Shown: positions 17,731 to 27,778, counted from the first letter of the stretch. The stretch: DNA of 64,000 nucleotides from Bacteroidaceae bacterium (GCA_017483605.1 JAFUWG010000052.1:1-64000), one strand, 5' to 3'. The notes: a model not told the origin generated them from the sequence alone. A program made the numbers and translations.

Positions 17731-18482
17731 GCGTCTATCAATGTGGAAATTACACGGTCGAGGTCTGTAAGATACAGCATGTTAGGACCGTCAGAAAGTG
17801 CACTTTCAGGGTCGGGGTGAACCTCGAAGAAAAAGCCATTGGCTCCAAAGGCTTTTGCCGCCAAAGCCATTGCCGGCACAAACTCGCGGTTGCCGCCCGT
17901 CTTGCCGCCAGCAGCACCTGGACGCTGTACGGAATGGGTACAATCCATGATGACAGTGTCGGTAAAATGGTGCATATCGGCAATATTACGAAAATCTACC
18001 GCCAAGTTGTTGTAGCCATAGATGTTGCCACGTTCTGTGAGCCAGACATTGTCGTTGCCACTCTCTCGCACCTTCTGAACGGGAAACTCCATGTCCAATC
18101 CAGAAAGGAACTGTGCTTTTTTGATGTTGACGATGCGACCTGTTCGGGCTGCAGCAACAAGGAGGTCTGTCTGTCGGCAAAGGAATGCCGGAATCTGCAA
18201 CACATCCGCCACCTCGCCAGCAGGGTTTGCCTGATAACTCTCGTGGATGTCGGTGAGGATGCGAAGTCCGTACTTCTCCTTGATGTCGGCAAGCATCTGC
18301 ATTCCCTTCTCCAGCCCTGGACCTCGATAGGAGTGGATGCTGGTACGATTCGCCTTGTCAAAAGACGACTTGAAAATGATGTCTATTCCGTATTTTTCAT
18401 TGAGCCGAACTAACTCCTGAGCGACTTCTTCAAGGCACTCCATCGACTCGATGACACACGGTCCTGCAATGATGGTAGGCAT
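17727..18482 (-). CDS. kdsA: 3-deoxy-8-phosphooctulonate (Kdo-8-P) synthase
   Basis: 251 aa, slightly shorter than the E. coli enzyme but complete. Family motifs include 'AGPCVIESMECLEEVAQEL' at the N-terminus, 'DIIFKSSFDKANRTS', 'RPGAAGGKTGGNREFVP' and 'FFFEVHPDPESALSDG'. It condenses arabinose 5-phosphate with phosphoenolpyruvate to Kdo 8-phosphate in the cytoplasm. Lies 13 bp after ssb. Confidence 0.94.
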   Translation of the reverse strand: MPTIIAGPCVIESMECLEEVAQELVRLNEKYGIDIIFKSSFDKANRTSIHSYRGPGLEKGMQMLADIKEKYGLRILTDIHESYQANPAGEVADVLQIPAFLCRQTDLLVAAARTGRIVNIKKAQFLSGLDMEFPVQKVRESGNDNVWLTERGNIYGYNNLAVDFRNIADMHHFTDTVIMDCTHSVQRPGAAGGKTGGNREFVPAMALAAKAFGANGFFFEVHPDPESALSDGPNMLYLTDLDRVISTLIDA

Positions 18483-18495
18483 TTCTCTACAAATA

Positions 18496-18918
18496 TTAAA
18501 ATGGATATTCGCCGTTGTTCTCTGATGGAGTCACGGCAGCAGGAGTCTCGGGCTGTGACGGCTGAGGCTGAGCAGGCGATTGTGTGGCTGGTTTCGGCGA
18601 AAGCAACTCCAGATTGTCGGCCATGATTTCAATCGTCTTGCGACTGATGCCCTGACGGTCAGTCCAATCGCGACTCTGAATTTTTCCTTCCACATAGATT
18701 TTGTCACCTTTGTGGACATACTTTTCTACGGTCTCGCCCAACTTACGCCAAAAGATGCAGGTGTGCCACTCTGTTCTGTCGGGCACCTGCGTTCCATTCT
18801 GAAGCGTATAGCCTCTCTCTGTGGTGGCCAGACGAACCTGTGCCACACACACACCTTGGTCGAGATATTTCACCTGTGGGTCTGCACCCACATTGCCAAT
18901 CAGCATTACTTTATTCAT
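18496..18918 (-). CDS. ssb: single-stranded DNA-binding protein
   Basis: 140 aa. OB-fold at 1-110 ('[19 protein letters not shown]', '[20 protein letters not shown]', '[16 protein letters not shown]'). A Gln/Pro/Thr-rich linker follows and the protein ends 'NNGEYPF', an SSB-type protein-interaction tip in which the usual acidic pair is reduced to one Glu. It protects single-stranded DNA during replication and repair. Start overlaps the aroC stop by 4 bp. Confidence 0.93.
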   Translation of the reverse strand: MNKVMLIGNVGADPQVKYLDQGVCVAQVRLATTERGYTLQNGTQVPDRTEWHTCIFWRKLGETVEKYVHKGDKIYVEGKIQSRDWTDRQGISRKTIEIMADNLELLSPKPATQSPAQPQPSQPETPAAVTPSENNGEYPF

Positions 18919-19991
18919 AATGTTACTGTTTTGTTCAAAAGATAATGGTCAAGAATCGTCATTGCCGCCATTGCCTCCACAACGGGAACGGCACGTGGCA
19001 AGACGCAAGGGTCGTGGCGACCTTTCACTTCGAGCATAATCTCTTCGCCCTCCTTGTCAACGGTTGGTTGCGGACGAAGTTGTGTGGCAACAGGCTTGAA
19101 AAGGACACGGAAATAGATGTCCTGGCCATTGGAAATGCCACCCTGAATGCCCCCCGAATGGTTGGTACGGGTGCTGATGCGACTGCCGTCGTGATAGAAA
19201 ATGTCGTTCTGTTCAGAACCTCTCTGCCCCACTCCTGCAAACCCTTCGCCGTATTCAAAACCTTTCACGGCGTTGATGCCAAGCATGGCGGCACCCAATT
19301 CGGCATGAAGTTTGGAGAAGGCTGGTTCGCCAAGACCTACAGGCACGCCTTTGACAACGCACGTAATCACGCCGCCAATGGTGTCGCCATCTGCCTTCAC
19401 GTCAAGAATCAGTTGCTCCATCTGCTTTGCCGCCACGGGGTCAGGACATCGCACCGGATTGTTTTCTATCTGCGAAAAATCATATTGAGAATAATCTCGG
19501 TCGAGAGCAATCATCCCCACTTGCGAGGTATATGCAACGACTTCTATGCCCAGTTGACGAAGAGCCAACTTGGCAAACGCACCGCCTACACAACGAGAAA
19601 TGGTTTCACGTGCAGATGAGCGTCCTCCGCCTCGATGGTCGCGAATGGCATACTTCTGCGTATAGGTGTAATCGGCATGTGAAGGACGATAGACGTTGCG
19701 AACATTTTCATAATCCTTAGAATGCTGGTTGGTGTTGCGAACCAGAAAACCAATGGGGCATCCCGTGCTCTTGCCTTCAAACACCCCCGAAAGAATCTCT
19801 ACCACATCGCCTTCCTGACGCCCCGTCGTGATGCGGCTCTGCCCTGGCTTGCGACGGTCCAATTCCGACTGAATAAAATCGAGGTCGATGTCAATGCCCG
19901 CAGGCATACCATCCACCACGCCACCGATTCCGGCACCGTGACTTTCGCCAAAAGTTGTCAGTGTGAAGATGTGACCAAAGGTGTTTCTCAT
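18915..19991 (-). CDS. aroC: chorismate synthase
   Basis: 358 aa from the ATG at 19991, giving the standard N-terminus '[19 protein letters not shown]'. A longer frame from 20033 would overlap slyD and add 14 non-conserved residues. Signatures: '[14 protein letters not shown]', '[14 protein letters not shown]' and '[14 protein letters not shown]' (FMN and substrate phosphate contacts). It converts 5-enolpyruvylshikimate 3-phosphate to chorismate using reduced FMN. Two bases separate it from slyD. Confidence 0.95.
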   Translation of the reverse strand: MRNTFGHIFTLTTFGESHGAGIGGVVDGMPAGIDIDLDFIQSELDRRKPGQSRITTGRQEGDVVEILSGVFEGKSTGCPIGFLVRNTNQHSKDYENVRNVYRPSHADYTYTQKYAIRDHRGGGRSSARETISRCVGGAFAKLALRQLGIEVVAYTSQVGMIALDRDYSQYDFSQIENNPVRCPDPVAAKQMEQLILDVKADGDTIGGVITCVVKGVPVGLGEPAFSKLHAELGAAMLGINAVKGFEYGEGFAGVGQRGSEQNDIFYHDGSRISTRTNHSGGIQGGISNGQDIYFRVLFKPVATQLRPQPTVDKEGEEIMLEVKGRHDPCVLPRAVPVVEAMAAMTILDHYLLNKTVTL

Positions 19992-19993
19992 CA

Positions 19994-20560
19994 CTATCGT
20001 CCTCCGTTTCCTCCACAGCCACCGCCGTTGCAACCTTCACATCCACCACCGCATCCGCTGCATTCACTCATGGAATTCAGCGTTTCGGAAATCTCTTCGT
20101 TCGTGGCAGGACGATTATCAATCACGTGTCCTACGAAATGCAGGTCCTGCCCTGCACGCGGATGGTTGAGGTCGATGGTCACCGTGTCTTTCTTGATTTC
20201 GATGATGGTCGCGTTGAATTGGCTACCATCTTCGCCCTGCATCGGCACGATGGCACCTTCATAAATATAGTTGAAATCCATCTTCCCGTCTATCATGAAC
20301 ACAGAATGAGGAACATCGAACATCAGTTCTTCGTTAAACTCGCCGTATGCGTCCTTGCACGGAATGACGAAGTCAAATTCATCTCCACGTTCAAGGTTTG
20401 CCACGCCTGCCTCAAAAGCCGGAAGAACGAGTCCCAACTTGCTGATGAACTGGAAAGGATGCCGTCTGTTTGCCACCTCTGCCGGTTCTTCATCTTCTTC
20501 TCCATCTTCGATGGTGTAAAGTTTGTAAGCAACTGTGATGTATCTGTTGTCTAATGTCAT
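19994..20560 (-). CDS. slyD: FKBP-type peptidyl-prolyl isomerase, SlyD family
   Basis: 188 aa. The FKBP half with inserted IF chaperone domain spans about 1-150 ('[21 protein letters not shown]', then '[18 protein letters not shown]'). The C-terminal 30 residues are a Cys/Gly-rich tail ('[11 protein letters not shown]'), like the metal-binding tails of SlyD proteins. It is a cytoplasmic prolyl isomerase and chaperone, possibly a metal carrier. First gene of the five-gene operon, with a TATCTTTG promoter element upstream. Confidence 0.92.
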   Translation of the reverse strand: MTLDNRYITVAYKLYTIEDGEEDEEPAEVANRRHPFQFISKLGLVLPAFEAGVANLERGDEFDFVIPCKDAYGEFNEELMFDVPHSVFMIDGKMDFNYIYEGAIVPMQGEDGSQFNATIIEIKKDTVTIDLNHPRAGQDLHFVGHVIDNRPATNEEISETLNSMSECSGCGGGCEGCNGGGCGGNGGR

Positions 20561-20602
20561 TGTTAATGCAGTTTTTAAGAGTTTCTATTTACAATCATGT
20601 TG

Positions 20603-20610
20603 CAAAGATA
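20603..20610 (-). promoter_or_regulatory. -7 element for slyD operon
   Basis: TATCTTTG on the minus strand (consensus TAnnTTTG), about 43 bp before the slyD start. No clear TTTG at the expected upstream distance. Confidence 0.5.
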
Positions 20611-20728
20611 TGAAAAAGAATGAAGAATTAAAGAATGAAGAATTAAGATTTTGCAAATAAAAGACAAAATCCCCGCTATGCACATGAAAAAATCGCCATT
20701 TCTCAAATTCTAATTCATCATTAATCAC

Positions 20729-20736
20729 TATCTTTG
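20729..20736 (+). promoter_or_regulatory. -7 element for the GIN-domain lipoprotein
   Basis: TATCTTTG matches TAnnTTTG, 31 bp before the start at 20768. The upstream box is weak. Confidence 0.5.
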
Positions 20737-20767
20737 CATCAACAATCGTCATAACATCTCGAAGAAC

Positions 20768-21481
20768 ATGAAATACAAATTGCTCATACCCGTCGCCATG
20801 CTTCTGATGCTGGGAGCATGTCGTAACGCATCATCAAACCAGCAAGAAAAGACCAAAGAAGTGACTGCTGCCAAGAAGCAGAACGTCATCAAGAAGCACA
20901 TCAGCATCCCAAGAGATTTTTCATACTTGACCAACTTGGGCAGCGTAGATATCATCTATACACAAGGAAACTACAGCATTGACGTGGAAGGCGATAGCGC
21001 TCTTCTGGAATACCTTGAGACCACGTTCGACAGCAATCTGCTCACGGTTTCCATCAGGATGGACAGCAACACAGACATCAACTTTTACGGCAATCCGAAA
21101 AGCGTGAAAATGTATCTCTCATGCCCCGACCTCAAATGCGTCAGCATCTGTGGGAATGGTAGTTTCGTGAGCGAAGCGACATGGCGTACAGAAGACCTTC
21201 AGTTGGGTGTGCTGGGCACGGGAGACATGAAACTTGGCAGGATTGAATGCACCACTTTCAGCATACAGTCGTCAGACGTAGGTGCCATCACCGTCAGCGA
21301 CCTCCAAGCAGAAGACGCAACCATTTATTCACGCAGTTCGGCAGAAATCGAAGCCAATGTCAATGTCGAAAACTTGACCATTCTGAACGATGGCACCCAA
21401 AAGATGAAACTGACAGGCAAAGCAACCAAGCAACTCATCAAGAACCCCAAAGACCCCAATTTGACAAATGAGATTGAATAA
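20768..21481 (+). CDS. GIN-domain (DUF2807-type) lipoprotein
   Basis: 237 aa. Lipobox 'LGAC' (C18). After a Lys-rich linker, residues of about 60-235 form the repetitive beta-helix-like 'head GIN' pattern of DUF2807 proteins ('VDIIYTQGNYSIDVEGD', 'LSCPDLKCVSICGNGSF'). The family is common in Bacteroidota; its function is not settled. It stands alone between a divergent promoter region and a bidirectional terminator. Confidence 0.8.
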   Translation: MKYKLLIPVAMLLMLGACRNASSNQQEKTKEVTAAKKQNVIKKHISIPRDFSYLTNLGSVDIIYTQGNYSIDVEGDSALLEYLETTFDSNLLTVSIRMDSNTDINFYGNPKSVKMYLSCPDLKCVSICGNGSFVSEATWRTEDLQLGVLGTGDMKLGRIECTTFSIQSSDVGAITVSDLQAEDATIYSRSSAEIEANVNVENLTILNDGTQKMKLTGKATKQLIKNPKDPNLTNEIE

Positions 21482-21539
21482 ACCCTATGGGGCTTAGACG
21501 AAACACGAAGATATCCCCAAAAGATGTGCTCGTGTCCTC

Positions 21540-21612
21540 AAAAGTGGTCTGAGTCACACCGCCTCGGTGGTCTGAGTCACACCACTTCGGCGGTGTGACT
21601 CAGACCACTTTT
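21540..21612. repeat. palindrome-array repeat, copy 2
   Basis: Three 15-bp units at 21546-21560, 21569-21583 and 21592-21606 (GGTCTGAGTCACACC twice, then GGTGTGACTCAGACC), period 23. The array is enclosed by inverted 'CTCAAAAGTGG' / 'CCACTTTTGAG'. The long flanks of copies 1, 3 and 4 are missing here, so this is a minimal version. Lies just after the stop at 21481. Confidence 0.8.
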
Positions 21613-21630
21613 GAGGTGTCGAGGGAAGCA

Positions 21631-21681
21631 AAAAGGAGTGCCCCCGAAAGTCTCTGTACGGCTTTCGGGGGCACTCCTTTT
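21631..21681. terminator. bidirectional terminator
   Basis: Perfect 20-bp arms (21631-21650 and 21662-21681, starting AAAAGGAGTGCCCCCG) with an 11-nt loop and terminal A/T runs, between convergent genes. Confidence 0.85.
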
Positions 21682-21718
21682 AATACATCCTCTGATTGTT
21701 CACATCGTTTCTTTCATC

Positions 21719-23197
21719 TTAGAAACGGAAACCAAGAGTTGCCATGATTTGAGAACGATTCGCGTTAATCTTTGTGGGCAAGAAATCTACATCATTGTCG
21801 AAAGCGTAGAAGTCGCCATTCTGTGCCTGATACTGGTATGCCAAGTCAAAGTAACCACCCTTATAGCGATACCCAAGACCTACCGTGAAACGGTTAATCG
21901 CCTTCCAGTTTGTCCAATCGGTCTCAGTGTAGATGCCATCATAACCAATCGTGCGATATGCGTCAGACTTGAATGGTGAAGACACAAAGTTGTAACCAAC
22001 TCTCAGAGACAGAGCATCAATGGGCTTATACTCAGCACCAATCTTTATCGTGTGCTGTCCCTTCAACGTCTTCTTGGTGATGTCGTTGACATTGCGGAAG
22101 TAGTTGGAACTGTAGCCATCCACATCGCTGTACTTGGCAGAACTGAGGTCTTGGAACTCATACTCCGCACCGATGGCAAAGTTTGTCCCTACCGTATGAC
22201 CAAGGCTCACGCCAAATGTCCAAGGAGAACGATAATGATAGTCATAATCTTCGTTCACAGCCGATGTCACATAGTCATCGTTCAAATAGAGCGTAGCACC
22301 ATTGGCATCCGTCATGCGATACCAAATAGGAGTATGAACCGACACACCGAAACGGAAGGGGCTGTCCTCGATGGGACGACAGATGAAACCCAGTTTCACG
22401 TCAAAGCCGTCGCCACCTGTCTCATACCAATTGGAAAAGTCGTAGGAACTTCCGTCTGTGCCTAACTCCTGATAGAACGACTCACGCTTGTAGTCAATAT
22501 CATACACACCGATGGAAGCACCAAAGAAGAACTGGTCGCTCACATTGAACGACAGGTTGACATCAGCCTGAACATTGGCGCCGTAGGTTGCTTTCTCATA
22601 ATAAGCGTCTGAGGCAGGAATGCCTGCATAGCCATAATCGGCACTTTCATCCAGAATGCCTCCATGCGAATCACTCGACGCACTCATGTCAGCCATCGTA
22701 CCCCAATAATCATTGGCATACGCATAGTTGCAAAGGTCTGCAATCTGAAATGTCTGACTGAACGTGTTGTTCAGGTTCTTCACATTGGTCAACTGATTCG
22801 AGAGGAAATTACGTTTCTTCTGATAGTTCACGCCAAAATTGACGAACTGCAAGCCTTTGCTGGACGGATTATCCATGTCAAAAGCAATCAAGATGCCGCC
22901 CTGGTCGAGCGAGAAACGATAACCATCATGATCCATTGCCCCCTTGCCAGAGAACAACTCACTCACGGAGATTGCCGCATCGCTCTTGCGATACATCGCT
23001 GTACCTGCAGGGTTCGTACTCATCACACTGATATCGCCACCCAAGGCACCCAATGCTCCACCCATCGACACGAAACGTGCCGTTCCGTTGAGGTCGCTAT
23101 TCGCCATTGTCTGTGCATCGAATGAATCCTGTGCGTATGATGTCCCTACCGTGCCAACCAGCACGCCGAGGAGAAAATATTTACCAAATGCTTTCAT
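21719..23197 (-). CDS. OmpP1/FadL-family outer membrane protein
   Basis: 492 aa with a signal peptide (1-22). The N-terminal motif 'GTARFVSMGGALGALGGDISV' and following 'NPAGTAMYR' are characteristic of the OMPP1/FadL/TodX type in Bacteroidota. The rest is alternating beta-strands, ending in an aromatic residue (final 'LGFRF'), as expected for a BAM-inserted barrel. FadL relatives import hydrophobic molecules; the substrate here is unknown. Some relatives are labelled hemin receptors, without proof. Confidence 0.85.
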   Translation of the reverse strand: MKAFGKYFLLGVLVGTVGTSYAQDSFDAQTMANSDLNGTARFVSMGGALGALGGDISVMSTNPAGTAMYRKSDAAISVSELFSGKGAMDHDGYRFSLDQGGILIAFDMDNPSSKGLQFVNFGVNYQKKRNFLSNQLTNVKNLNNTFSQTFQIADLCNYAYANDYWGTMADMSASSDSHGGILDESADYGYAGIPASDAYYEKATYGANVQADVNLSFNVSDQFFFGASIGVYDIDYKRESFYQELGTDGSSYDFSNWYETGGDGFDVKLGFICRPIEDSPFRFGVSVHTPIWYRMTDANGATLYLNDDYVTSAVNEDYDYHYRSPWTFGVSLGHTVGTNFAIGAEYEFQDLSSAKYSDVDGYSSNYFRNVNDITKKTLKGQHTIKIGAEYKPIDALSLRVGYNFVSSPFKSDAYRTIGYDGIYTETDWTNWKAINRFTVGLGYRYKGGYFDLAYQYQAQNGDFYAFDNDVDFLPTKINANRSQIMATLGFRF

Positions 23198-23251
23198 TGC
23201 TATAATAATATATAATGTATAACGTTTTCTATTCCTTAAATCTCAACGGCA

Positions 23252-24406
23252 TTAACGGCGTCCGCCGCCACCACCGCCTCCGCCGCGGCTACCTCCACCA
23301 CTGAAGCCACCGCCGCCTCCGAAACTGCCACCACGGCTACCGCCGCCGCTATATGAAGAGGAAGAACTACGGGTTGAAGCACCGCTGTTATAGGTAGAAG
23401 TGCGAGGTGTGGTATTCGTAGAACGGCTGCTGCTGTTCTGGTTGCTGTATGAGCGAGATGGCTGATAAGTGTTGTTATTGCCACGAGTGATGCCACTACG
23501 CTGTGCCGCATTCTCACGTGTACGGTTATAGACAGAAGTACGTGCTCCTTCGTTTGAAGATACGGCAGAACGTCCTGTACGGGCATTCGTATAGTCGGTA
23601 TAAGAACCACGTGTGCCTCTCACACCCTGAACGGTCGAACGAACTCCTTGGCCCTGAACGCCTGTACGAGAAGTAAACACATTGGTACGTGTTCCCACTG
23701 TGCCTCTGCCCAACGGATTGGTACGGATTCGGTTGTTGGAAGCCATGTGTCCACGCGAAGAGTTCAACTCACGAGGCACCGTGTTGCGATAGTGATACCC
23801 ACCATGTGGAACACCCCAACTTGGTCCCCATTCCCAGTATGACCAGGCGTATGGGTGATGCCATCCCCAGATGCCGCCATACCAGCAGTCCCAAGGTCCC
23901 CAACTCCAGCCGTAGCCCCAGCCATAGTGCCAATACCAAGGATCCCACGGGTCATACAAGTAGTCCCATGCACCATAGCCATAGTACAAATCCCAATAGT
24001 AAGGGCTTGACAATGCGTATAGACGAGGGTTGTGGAAACGCACCAGACGACGCGAATAGCGATAATCCAGTTCGAGGTCATCCAAGTCATAGGCAGCATC
24101 ATCATAGCCATAATAACCGTCAACGGTGTCTATCCGTGCCGCAAGCGAGTCCTCCGCATAGAGTCCGCCAGCATTCTGGTAGTCACCGCCGTACACATAC
24201 CGACGGTTATATTCGTCCTCACTACGTGAATTGGTGTGGTAATCCACCGTGGTCGGTGTAACCACCGTTTCGGTTTTTGCCCGCAAATCTGCCGCAGCCT
24301 TCTGAGCAGCCTGCTTAGCCTTCTTGGAAGAGGTGAAGTAGAGGTCATCCTGTGCCATGCCGAGCAAAGGAACAACCACCAAAGCCAATGTTAATAATCT
24401 TTTCAT
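23252..24406 (-). CDS. secreted aromatic- and glycine-rich low-complexity protein
   Basis: 384 aa with a signal peptide (1-18). About 95-210 is extremely rich in Tyr, Trp, Gly and Asp ('YWDLYYGYGAWDYLYDPW'). About 210-340 is Arg/Ser/Thr/Asn-rich, and the last 40 residues are almost only Gly, Ser and Arg. No domain is recognised. The composition suggests a cell-envelope structural or assembly protein. It lies 54 bp upstream of the OMPP1-type gene on the same strand. Confidence 0.7.
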   Translation of the reverse strand: MKRLLTLALVVVPLLGMAQDDLYFTSSKKAKQAAQKAAADLRAKTETVVTPTTVDYHTNSRSEDEYNRRYVYGGDYQNAGGLYAEDSLAARIDTVDGYYGYDDAAYDLDDLELDYRYSRRLVRFHNPRLYALSSPYYWDLYYGYGAWDYLYDPWDPWYWHYGWGYGWSWGPWDCWYGGIWGWHHPYAWSYWEWGPSWGVPHGGYHYRNTVPRELNSSRGHMASNNRIRTNPLGRGTVGTRTNVFTSRTGVQGQGVRSTVQGVRGTRGSYTDYTNARTGRSAVSSNEGARTSVYNRTRENAAQRSGITRGNNNTYQPSRSYSNQNSSSRSTNTTPRTSTYNSGASTRSSSSSYSGGGSRGGSFGGGGGFSGGGSRGGGGGGGGRR

Positions 24407-24675
24407 ATTTGTGTTTTTTAGTTCGTCCGTTTTTACTTCTTGTAAACAAGAAACTTTTTCTCAATGCAAAGGTCGCAAATACCTTTTCAACGGCAATAGT
24501 TAAAATCCCTACATCGATGGGGAAAATCCCTATTTTGAGGCATCCTTTTTGCAAAGTTAGACAAAATAATCCAAAAAAGAAGATGAAAAGTAGCAAAATA
24601 GTTCATTTTTAACCATTGCCTATTGATATGTCAAATGAAATAACTAATTTTACAAAAATTTTTCAATGTTAGATT

Positions 24676-27663
24676 ATGAAGAAAAACTTAAACCTATTCA
24701 TTTGTGGGGCTGTAGCGTTGTCACTTTCCATGCCCATGCAGGCATTCCAGACAACCACAAACGAAGCCCCGGTATCAGCACCAAAGGCAAAACAGCGTGC
24801 CATCGTCAAGGTGGAGGCTGTGAACGTAGAAACACCTGTCGGCACCGCCCCTCGCCTGCCTTGGCAACTGTGGGTGACGTATAGCGACGGCAGTCACGAG
24901 TGGCGACAGACCAAGTGGTCAAACTCCCTCGCATCTACCGAGCAGCAAGAAGCCAACCCTGAACTTTATCCAGTAGGCAAGACCTACACCGTCAATGGTT
25001 TCATCATTGGTGACAACACGACCGACAATGGCTACCCCATCACAGCCAATGTCACCGTGATGGAAAAAGCATGGGATGTGCCCAGCAACAAACCTGTGGC
25101 ACAGCCGCTTCCATTAGGTGATGTTTACCTTGAAAGAGGCAACCGATTGTCAAACAACCAAGAGTTGGACATCAAGACCATTCTTTCATGGGATGTCACA
25201 CAGCAACTCTACAACTATCGTGACACCTACGGATTGCCAACAGAGGGTTACACCGAGGCAGATGGATGGGACTCTCCCACCACCAAACTCAAAGGTCATG
25301 GTTCCGGTCACTACATGAGTGCCCTTGCTTTTGCCTTCGCTTCATGTTCTGAGCGTGGCAACCGCGACAAAGAGAAGAATGAATTGCGTGAGAGAATCCG
25401 TCGGATGGTGAACGAACTGCGTGAATGTCAGGAGCGTACCTTCGTATGGGACAGCACCCTCAACCGCTATTGGGAAGCCCGCGACTATGCACCCGAAGAA
25501 GAATTGAAGCAGATGAAGGGCAACTGGGCCGCCTTCAACGAATACAAGAAGGACTACAAGCACTACGGTTATGGCTACCTCAACGCCATCCCTGCCGCCC
25601 ACCCCGCCCTCATCGAGTGCTATCGCGCGTACAATAATGAAGAATGGGTATGGGCACCCTATTATACCATTCACAAGCAACTGGCTGGTCTTATCGACAT
25701 CGCCAACAACATTGACGACAAACAGATTGCCGACAAAGCCCTGCTCATTGCCAAAGACATGGGTTTGTGGGTGTGGAACCGTATGCACTACCGCACTTAT
25801 GTGAAGACAGATGGTGACAAGGCTGAGCGTCAGGCAAAACCTGGCAACCGTTACGAGATGTGGAACATGTACATCGCTGGTGAAGTGGGCGGTATGGCAG
25901 AGTCGCTGGCTCGTCTCTCTGAGATGGTGAGCGACCCGACCGAGAAGGCACATCTCATTGAGGCAGCCAACTGTTTCGATGCTCCTGCGTTCTTCGACCC
26001 TGTTGCCAAGAATGTGGATGACATCCGCACACGCCACGCCAACCAGCACATTCCGATGATTACAGGTGCCTTGCGTTCCTACATCAGCAACGGCAACCCA
26101 TACTATTACAACCTTGCCTACAACTTCTGGAACCTCGTGCAAGGACGCTATGCCTATGCTATGGGCGGTGTGGGCAATGGCGAGATGTTCCGTCAGCCCT
26201 ATTCTCAGATTCTTTCGATGAATACCTGTGTGATGAGCGACCGCCATCGCAATATGTATCCTAATCCTGACATCAACGAAACCTGTTGTGCCTACAACCT
26301 TGCCAAGTTGACCAAGGATTTGAACTGCTTCGACCCCGACAATGCCGCCTACATGGATTATTACGAGCGTATTCTCTACAACCAGATTGTGGGTTCTGTC
26401 CATCCCGACTATTGGGGCGTGACCTATCAGTATGCTGTGGGCATGAATGCCCGAAAGCCATTCGGCAACGAAACTCCTCAGAGCACTTGCTGTGGCGGTA
26501 CGGGTGCAGAGAATCATGTGAAGTATCAGGAGGCCGCCTATTTCGTGAACGACCAGACCATGTGGGTTGGACTTTATCTGCCAACTGTCGCATGGTGGGA
26601 AGACAAAGGCGTCACCATCGAGCAAACGTGCAAATGGCCAGCAGAAAGCAGCACATTGGTGGTCAACAAGACTAACGAAAGCAAGGACGCCACCTTTGCC
26701 TTGAAACTCCGTGTGCCTTATTGGGCTACAGAAGGTTTCGACGTGAAACTGAACGGAAAGTCCATCGCCAAGAGTTATCAGCCATGCTCATACGTGGAGA
26801 TTCCTTCCAGAACATGGCAAAGTGGCGACAAGGTTGAAGTGACCATGCCATTCACCAAGCACATCAACTGGGGTCCCGACAAGATGGACCTTGCTGCCAC
26901 AGGCAAGAACGAGACACGCACGCCGTTTGACCCTCAATGGGTAGGCGCCATCATGTACGGCCCACTCGTCATGGCAACACCCGACATCCACGAATGGAAA
27001 GACGCAGACTTCACGCTGCAATCTAACCTCAGCGACATCCAACTGAACGGTGCATCGGAGGATACGGGCAAGAACGGCAACCTCTACACCCTCACACTGG
27101 CAGGTAAGCAGTTCCAACCTGACTACTACCAGACAGGCAACGCCACTCACTACCTCCGCCTGAACGTCGCTTCTGCCGCCAAGGCTAAAGCCAAGAAGGG
27201 CATTGACAAGACCAATCTGGAGCAGGCTCTGCAAGTGGCAAAAGAGCGTGTGGACGGTCAAAACGCTTGGAATGCACTCGCTGTGAAGGTGCCAAACTTC
27301 TCGCCATGGGCACCTAACGGCTATGCTCGTCTGCTTCAGCAGATGGAGGCTGCAGAGAAGGTCAATACGAAACCCAACAAGGAGTTGACACAAGACGAAA
27401 TCAATGCAGCCACTTCCGCCCTCAACGTTGCCATCAACACCATGCGTCCAGGCAACCTTGCCGAGCCAGAAGACCTGAACGAACTTCTCCCACTCCTCAC
27501 CGATTCGAAGGAGAACATTCCAAACAAGACGACCGAACTGCGTGAGGCTATCAACTATGCCGACATGGTTGTTCAATATGTCAACGACGGTTCTGGTACT
27601 CACGACCTCATCGAGAAAGCACTCAAACGTCTGATTGAGGCTCGCAAGACGGTAAACAAATAA
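24676..27663 (+). CDS. secreted GH127 beta-L-arabinofuranosidase
   Basis: 995 aa. Signal peptide to about residue 24. About 50-130 is an Ig-like domain ('LPWQLWVTYSDGSHEWRQ'). About 150-760 is the GH127 (DUF1680) (alpha/alpha)6 barrel plus beta-domains. The zinc/thiol centre known from HypBA1 is present: E535-T-C537 ('NETCCAYN') and the pair C605-C606 ('STCCGGTG'), where the first of the pair would be the nucleophile. The C-terminal 160 residues are helical (FIVAR-like). It removes terminal beta-L-arabinofuranose from glycans such as hydroxyproline-linked arabinans or pectic side chains. GH127 also includes other activities, so the exact sugar is uncertain. No SusC/D pair nearby. Confidence 0.9.
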   Translation: MKKNLNLFICGAVALSLSMPMQAFQTTTNEAPVSAPKAKQRAIVKVEAVNVETPVGTAPRLPWQLWVTYSDGSHEWRQTKWSNSLASTEQQEANPELYPVGKTYTVNGFIIGDNTTDNGYPITANVTVMEKAWDVPSNKPVAQPLPLGDVYLERGNRLSNNQELDIKTILSWDVTQQLYNYRDTYGLPTEGYTEADGWDSPTTKLKGHGSGHYMSALAFAFASCSERGNRDKEKNELRERIRRMVNELRECQERTFVWDSTLNRYWEARDYAPEEELKQMKGNWAAFNEYKKDYKHYGYGYLNAIPAAHPALIECYRAYNNEEWVWAPYYTIHKQLAGLIDIANNIDDKQIADKALLIAKDMGLWVWNRMHYRTYVKTDGDKAERQAKPGNRYEMWNMYIAGEVGGMAESLARLSEMVSDPTEKAHLIEAANCFDAPAFFDPVAKNVDDIRTRHANQHIPMITGALRSYISNGNPYYYNLAYNFWNLVQGRYAYAMGGVGNGEMFRQPYSQILSMNTCVMSDRHRNMYPNPDINETCCAYNLAKLTKDLNCFDPDNAAYMDYYERILYNQIVGSVHPDYWGVTYQYAVGMNARKPFGNETPQSTCCGGTGAENHVKYQEAAYFVNDQTMWVGLYLPTVAWWEDKGVTIEQTCKWPAESSTLVVNKTNESKDATFALKLRVPYWATEGFDVKLNGKSIAKSYQPCSYVEIPSRTWQSGDKVEVTMPFTKHINWGPDKMDLAATGKNETRTPFDPQWVGAIMYGPLVMATPDIHEWKDADFTLQSNLSDIQLNGASEDTGKNGNLYTLTLAGKQFQPDYYQTGNATHYLRLNVASAAKAKAKKGIDKTNLEQALQVAKERVDGQNAWNALAVKVPNFSPWAPNGYARLLQQMEAAEKVNTKPNKELTQDEINAATSALNVAINTMRPGNLAEPEDLNELLPLLTDSKENIPNKTTELREAINYADMVVQYVNDGSGTHDLIEKALKRLIEARKTVNK

Positions 27664-27674
27664 TTTTTCATAAT

Positions 27675-27778
27675 CCCCCTATGTCGTTCCCTCGATGCGT
27701 ATCAATTCGTGTCCCACATTTGTAATCATTCAAATCGAGTACACGAATTGATACGCATCGAGGGAACGACGTAGGGGG
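27675..27778. repeat. long hairpin repeat, family B copy 1
   Basis: Arms of 38 bp (27675-27712 and 27741-27778) match at 37 positions around a 28-nt loop, with core GATGCGTATCAATTCGTGT. It starts 12 bp after the GH127 stop codon. A related copy sits directly after another stop codon at 43645. Not followed by a T-run, so it is not a classical terminator. Confidence 0.8.

Noticed and set aside
25342..26625. Minus-strand open frame opposite the GH127 gene
   Set aside because: Shadow of the catalytic domain, which has intact zinc-centre motifs on the plus strand.
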